From Brachybacterium ginsengisoli (GTDB lineage Bacteria > Actinomycetota > Actinomycetes > Actinomycetales > Dermabacteraceae): 64,000 nt of DNA. Each line of letters begins with the position of its first letter. Position 1 is the stretch's first letter. The translations under genes and the position numbers were made by a program. The notes under the pieces were generated by a model that saw nothing but the letters and a program-made list of their open reading frames with translations, searched no databases and was not told where the DNA came from. This document shows, piece after piece, positions 61,994 to 64,000 of the stretch. The DNA is taken from assembly GCF_002407065.1 (NCBI RefSeq), contig NZ_CP023564.1, positions 496,001 to 560,000 on the forward strand, given 5' to 3'.

Positions 61994-64000
61994 GGATCGT
62001 GCTCTTCGACGCCATCATGGAGACCCACGTCGTCTCCTCGCTCGCACGCGCCCTGGGGGAGCGTGGGCATGCGGTCGCCACCACCGGGCAGCTGTCGTGG
62101 GGGCACGTCCCCATCTCCGATCCCGTCGACCTCCGGCGCGTGGATGCGGCGATCGACGATGCGCTGGCCTTCGGCCCCGATGTCGTCCTGGTGTTCCGCC
62201 CGACCAGCCTCCCGCACGCCCAGCTGCGCCGACTGCGGCGTTCAGGGGCACAGCTCATGGCGTGGTTCTCAGACGACCCCGTGCTCTGGGGGCTCTCCTA
62301 CGGTGCGGCGGTCGACCTCTACGATGTGATCCTCCACTGCGGGAACGCCGATGTCCTGGCCTTCTACGAGACGACCCACGGCCGCGCCACCGGGGTGAAC
62401 ATCCCGTTCTGGACGGACGAGGTCGAGTTCCCGCGCGTGGGAGCCACGCTTCCCGCGGAGACGGAGGTCCTCTTCCTCGGCAACGTCGGGGATCGCATCC
62501 GCCGCGGGCGGTACTTCGACCTCGGGCTCCTCGATCTCGACCTCCGGGTCCATGGCAGGACGGGCGACGACTACTTCGACCTGTCGGGCGGTTACCTCGA
62601 TACCCGGGAGGAGGTGCTCGATGCTGCCGCACGATCGCGACTGGCCGTGAACATCCCCCAGCTCTTCACCGATCACCACGGGGCCCCGACATGGTTCGAC
62701 GGACTCGGCGATCTCGGCGTCTTCGACACTCCGAGCAGGATCGTGCAGTACGCCGCGATGGGGCTTCCCGTCGTCTCCCTGCAGCCTGCAGGTGCCGGTC
62801 CCCTCGGATTCGCGGACATCCCGATCGCGCGGGACCCGGCGGAGCTGAGGGGAATCGTCCACGAGCTCCTCACCTCCGAGGAGCTCCCCGCGCTCGCCGA
62901 GTCCCTCCACGGGACCTTCCAGCAGCACTTCAGCGCCGCCTCCAGGGCGCTCGCCCTCGAGAGCCTGGCGACCGACGATTCGTGGCGCCGACTGGATCCG
63001 GTCGGGCGCGCGGAGTGGTTCCTCGGATTCCCCGCCCAGCGCGAGGCACGAAGCGGGCATGCCCCGGAGAGGGCGACCGCGACCATCGGCCCGCACGCGG
63101 GTCGCGAGGTCGAGGCGCTGCCGTCGACCTCCCGGCAACGAGTGGCCGTGATCGGCATCGGACATGGCGAGTACTTCTCGCCGTACCGCACAGCCACCCG
63201 AGCTCTCGCCAGCGCCGGCCACGACGTCGTCGAGGTGTCCGCAGCATTGCTCGGGGAGCATTCGACCACGGACCCGACCGGCAGGTTCTCCCGCGTCGTG
63301 GACCTCGAGTCCCTCGACGGAGCAGTGGGCGGAGCGGACACCTTCCTGTTCGTCGGAGATCGGTACCTGCCCTCGCCGACGTCACGCCGGAAGATGCTCG
63401 AACACGGAACGGCTCGCGTCGCCGTCCATGCGCTCGGTGCGACCGGCCACTCGGAGCGGCTCGCCGCACTCGTCACGACGGCGGACGCCGCATCGTTCCT
63501 CCACCAGTCCGCGCTCGAGGCCTTCCGCGGCCGAGAGATCAGCGCCGCGATCCACCTCCCGCATCTAGTCGATGCCGTCTACCGCGAGACCACCGAGAGG
63601 CTCGCCGCACAGGGTGAGCGCCATGCTCGTGCGGCAGTCGTCGCGGAGTCGGCGAGCGACCTCCTGGCGCACGAGGACCTCCTCGGCGCGCTGGGGCCGT
63701 TGTCGAAGCAGATCTACATCCTCGAGGAGGAGAAGGGGCGTCCTCACGGTCTCGCGAATCTCGCACGCATCGCGCGCAGCGAGATCGTCGTCGCCGTCGG
63801 CGCCGCCTCCCGCGGCGCCGGGCACCAGCTCCTGCCCCACCTGCTCACCGGCGCGGGCGTCGTGGTGCTGCCGCGATCGGAGCAGCCGAAAGGCGTCGCA
63901 GAGGGAGAGCAGGCGTGGGTCCTCGCCGCCTCGGGGCGCGAGCTCAACCAGAAGCTCCACCGTCTCGCATCCCACCCGGCGGCGGTCACCTCCCTGCGCC
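61990..64000 (+). CDS. CgeB-like glycosyltransferase (partial)
   Basis: At least 670 residues, open to the window edge; the stop is outside. Residues 1-330 form a GT-B, CgeB-like enzyme: MRIVLFDAIMETHVVSSLAR, MAWFSDDPVLWGLSYG, EVLFLGNVGDRIRRGRYF, and the donor-site TPSRIVQYAAMGLPVVS. After a linker rich in Arg/Ala, a second Rossmann-like unit starts near residue 382 (RVAVIGIGHGEYFSPYRTAT). The ATG overlaps the preceding stop. CgeB proteins glycosylate surface layers or polymers. The second half may be a further transferase domain. Confidence 0.8.
   Translation, partial: MRIVLFDAIMETHVVSSLARALGERGHAVATTGQLSWGHVPISDPVDLRRVDAAIDDALAFGPDVVLVFRPTSLPHAQLRRLRRSGAQLMAWFSDDPVLWGLSYGAAVDLYDVILHCGNADVLAFYETTHGRATGVNIPFWTDEVEFPRVGATLPAETEVLFLGNVGDRIRRGRYFDLGLLDLDLRVHGRTGDDYFDLSGGYLDTREEVLDAAARSRLAVNIPQLFTDHHGAPTWFDGLGDLGVFDTPSRIVQYAAMGLPVVSLQPAGAGPLGFADIPIARDPAELRGIVHELLTSEELPALAESLHGTFQQHFSAASRALALESLATDDSWRRLDPVGRAEWFLGFPAQREARSGHAPERATATIGPHAGREVEALPSTSRQRVAVIGIGHGEYFSPYRTATRALASAGHDVVEVSAALLGEHSTTDPTGRFSRVVDLESLDGAVGGADTFLFVGDRYLPSPTSRRKMLEHGTARVAVHALGATGHSERLAALVTTADAASFLHQSALEAFRGREISAAIHLPHLVDAVYRETTERLAAQGERHARAAVVAESASDLLAHEDLLGALGPLSKQIYILEEEKGRPHGLANLARIARSEIVVAVGAASRGAGHQLLPHLLTGAGVVVLPRSEQPKGVAEGEQAWVLAASGRELNQKLHRLASHPAAVTSLR

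Overview
The window reads as chromosomal DNA of a high-GC actinobacterium. Evidence: strong G/C preference at third codon positions, frequent GTG starts, dense ATGA/GTGA start-stop overlaps, CIRCE plus HAIR heat-shock operators, a lysC-asd operon with an internal lysC start, a MalT-like LuxR regulator, and several genes whose -10 box (TANNNT) sits 6-8 nt before the start codon, as in leaderless transcription. The set resembles Dermabacteraceae such as Brachybacterium; that name is an inference from recognition, not a database result. No rRNA, tRNA, CRISPR array, prophage or insertion sequence was seen.

Layout. 1-2.9 kb: a sugar ABC importer (two permeases and a lipoprotein, the last cut by the window edge), minus strand. 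3-5 kb: a divergent MmyB-like regulator/short-chain dehydrogenase pair. 5.1-7.5 kb: glutamine-dependent NAD synthetase. 7.5-8.9 kb: a nuclease-fold (DUF559/AbiEi-like) gene bracketed by pairs of a palindromic repeat, of which a fifth copy lies at 1.1 kb. 9.1-12.7 kb: lysC-asd-tetR. 12.8-14.8 kb: a PRC-barrel-like protein overlapping a glycosyltransferase. 14.8-17 kb: a Kup potassium transporter with a long low-complexity N-terminus. 17.2-22.3 kb: a ROK regulator, then a three-gene operon (phosphohexomutase, nucleotidyltransferase, galactokinase-like kinase) that looks like a complete route from free sugar to nucleotide sugar. 22.5-23.8 kb: adenosine deaminase.

23.8-30.5 kb is the most unusual stretch. 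It holds a membrane-tethered ECF sigma factor fused to its own zinc-finger anti-sigma domain and a long extracellular stalk, a MalT-like LuxR regulator, and two small proteins that share a motif (DGDALT...W-TCTSG-DEVT-GPFPA) and flank the regulators. A gamma-carbonic-anhydrase-like gene sits between them. 30.6-32 kb: an M20 dipeptidase with a strong terminator. 32-34.3 kb: an Ltp-repeat fragment without a start, an unknown membrane protein, and an HTH-MNT/HepT toxin-antitoxin pair. 34.3-36.2 kb: a minimal persulfide-response module (CstB-like enzyme, CstR-like repressor) with two near-identical palindromic operators. 36.3-40.5 kb: glycosyltransferase, small membrane protein, OmpA-like lipoprotein, acetyltransferase. 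40.5-41 kb: Hsp20 with HAIR and CIRCE. 41-46 kb: LacI regulator and LplABC-type ABC importer. 46-51.2 kb: an unknown membrane protein, a GAP-family membrane protein, an amidohydrolase and a GltS-like transporter. 51.5-54.3 kb: a taurine/nitrate-type ABC importer (permease, lipoprotein, ATPase).

54.5-64 kb is a surface-polysaccharide cluster read in one direction: glycosyltransferase, Wzm/Wzt-type export ABC transporter, UDP-GlcNAc 2-epimerase, a glycosyltransferase-TPR-pyruvyltransferase fusion, an unknown 210-residue protein and a CgeB-like protein that runs off the window. The predicted product is an ABC-exported, probably ManNAc-containing and pyruvylated wall polymer.
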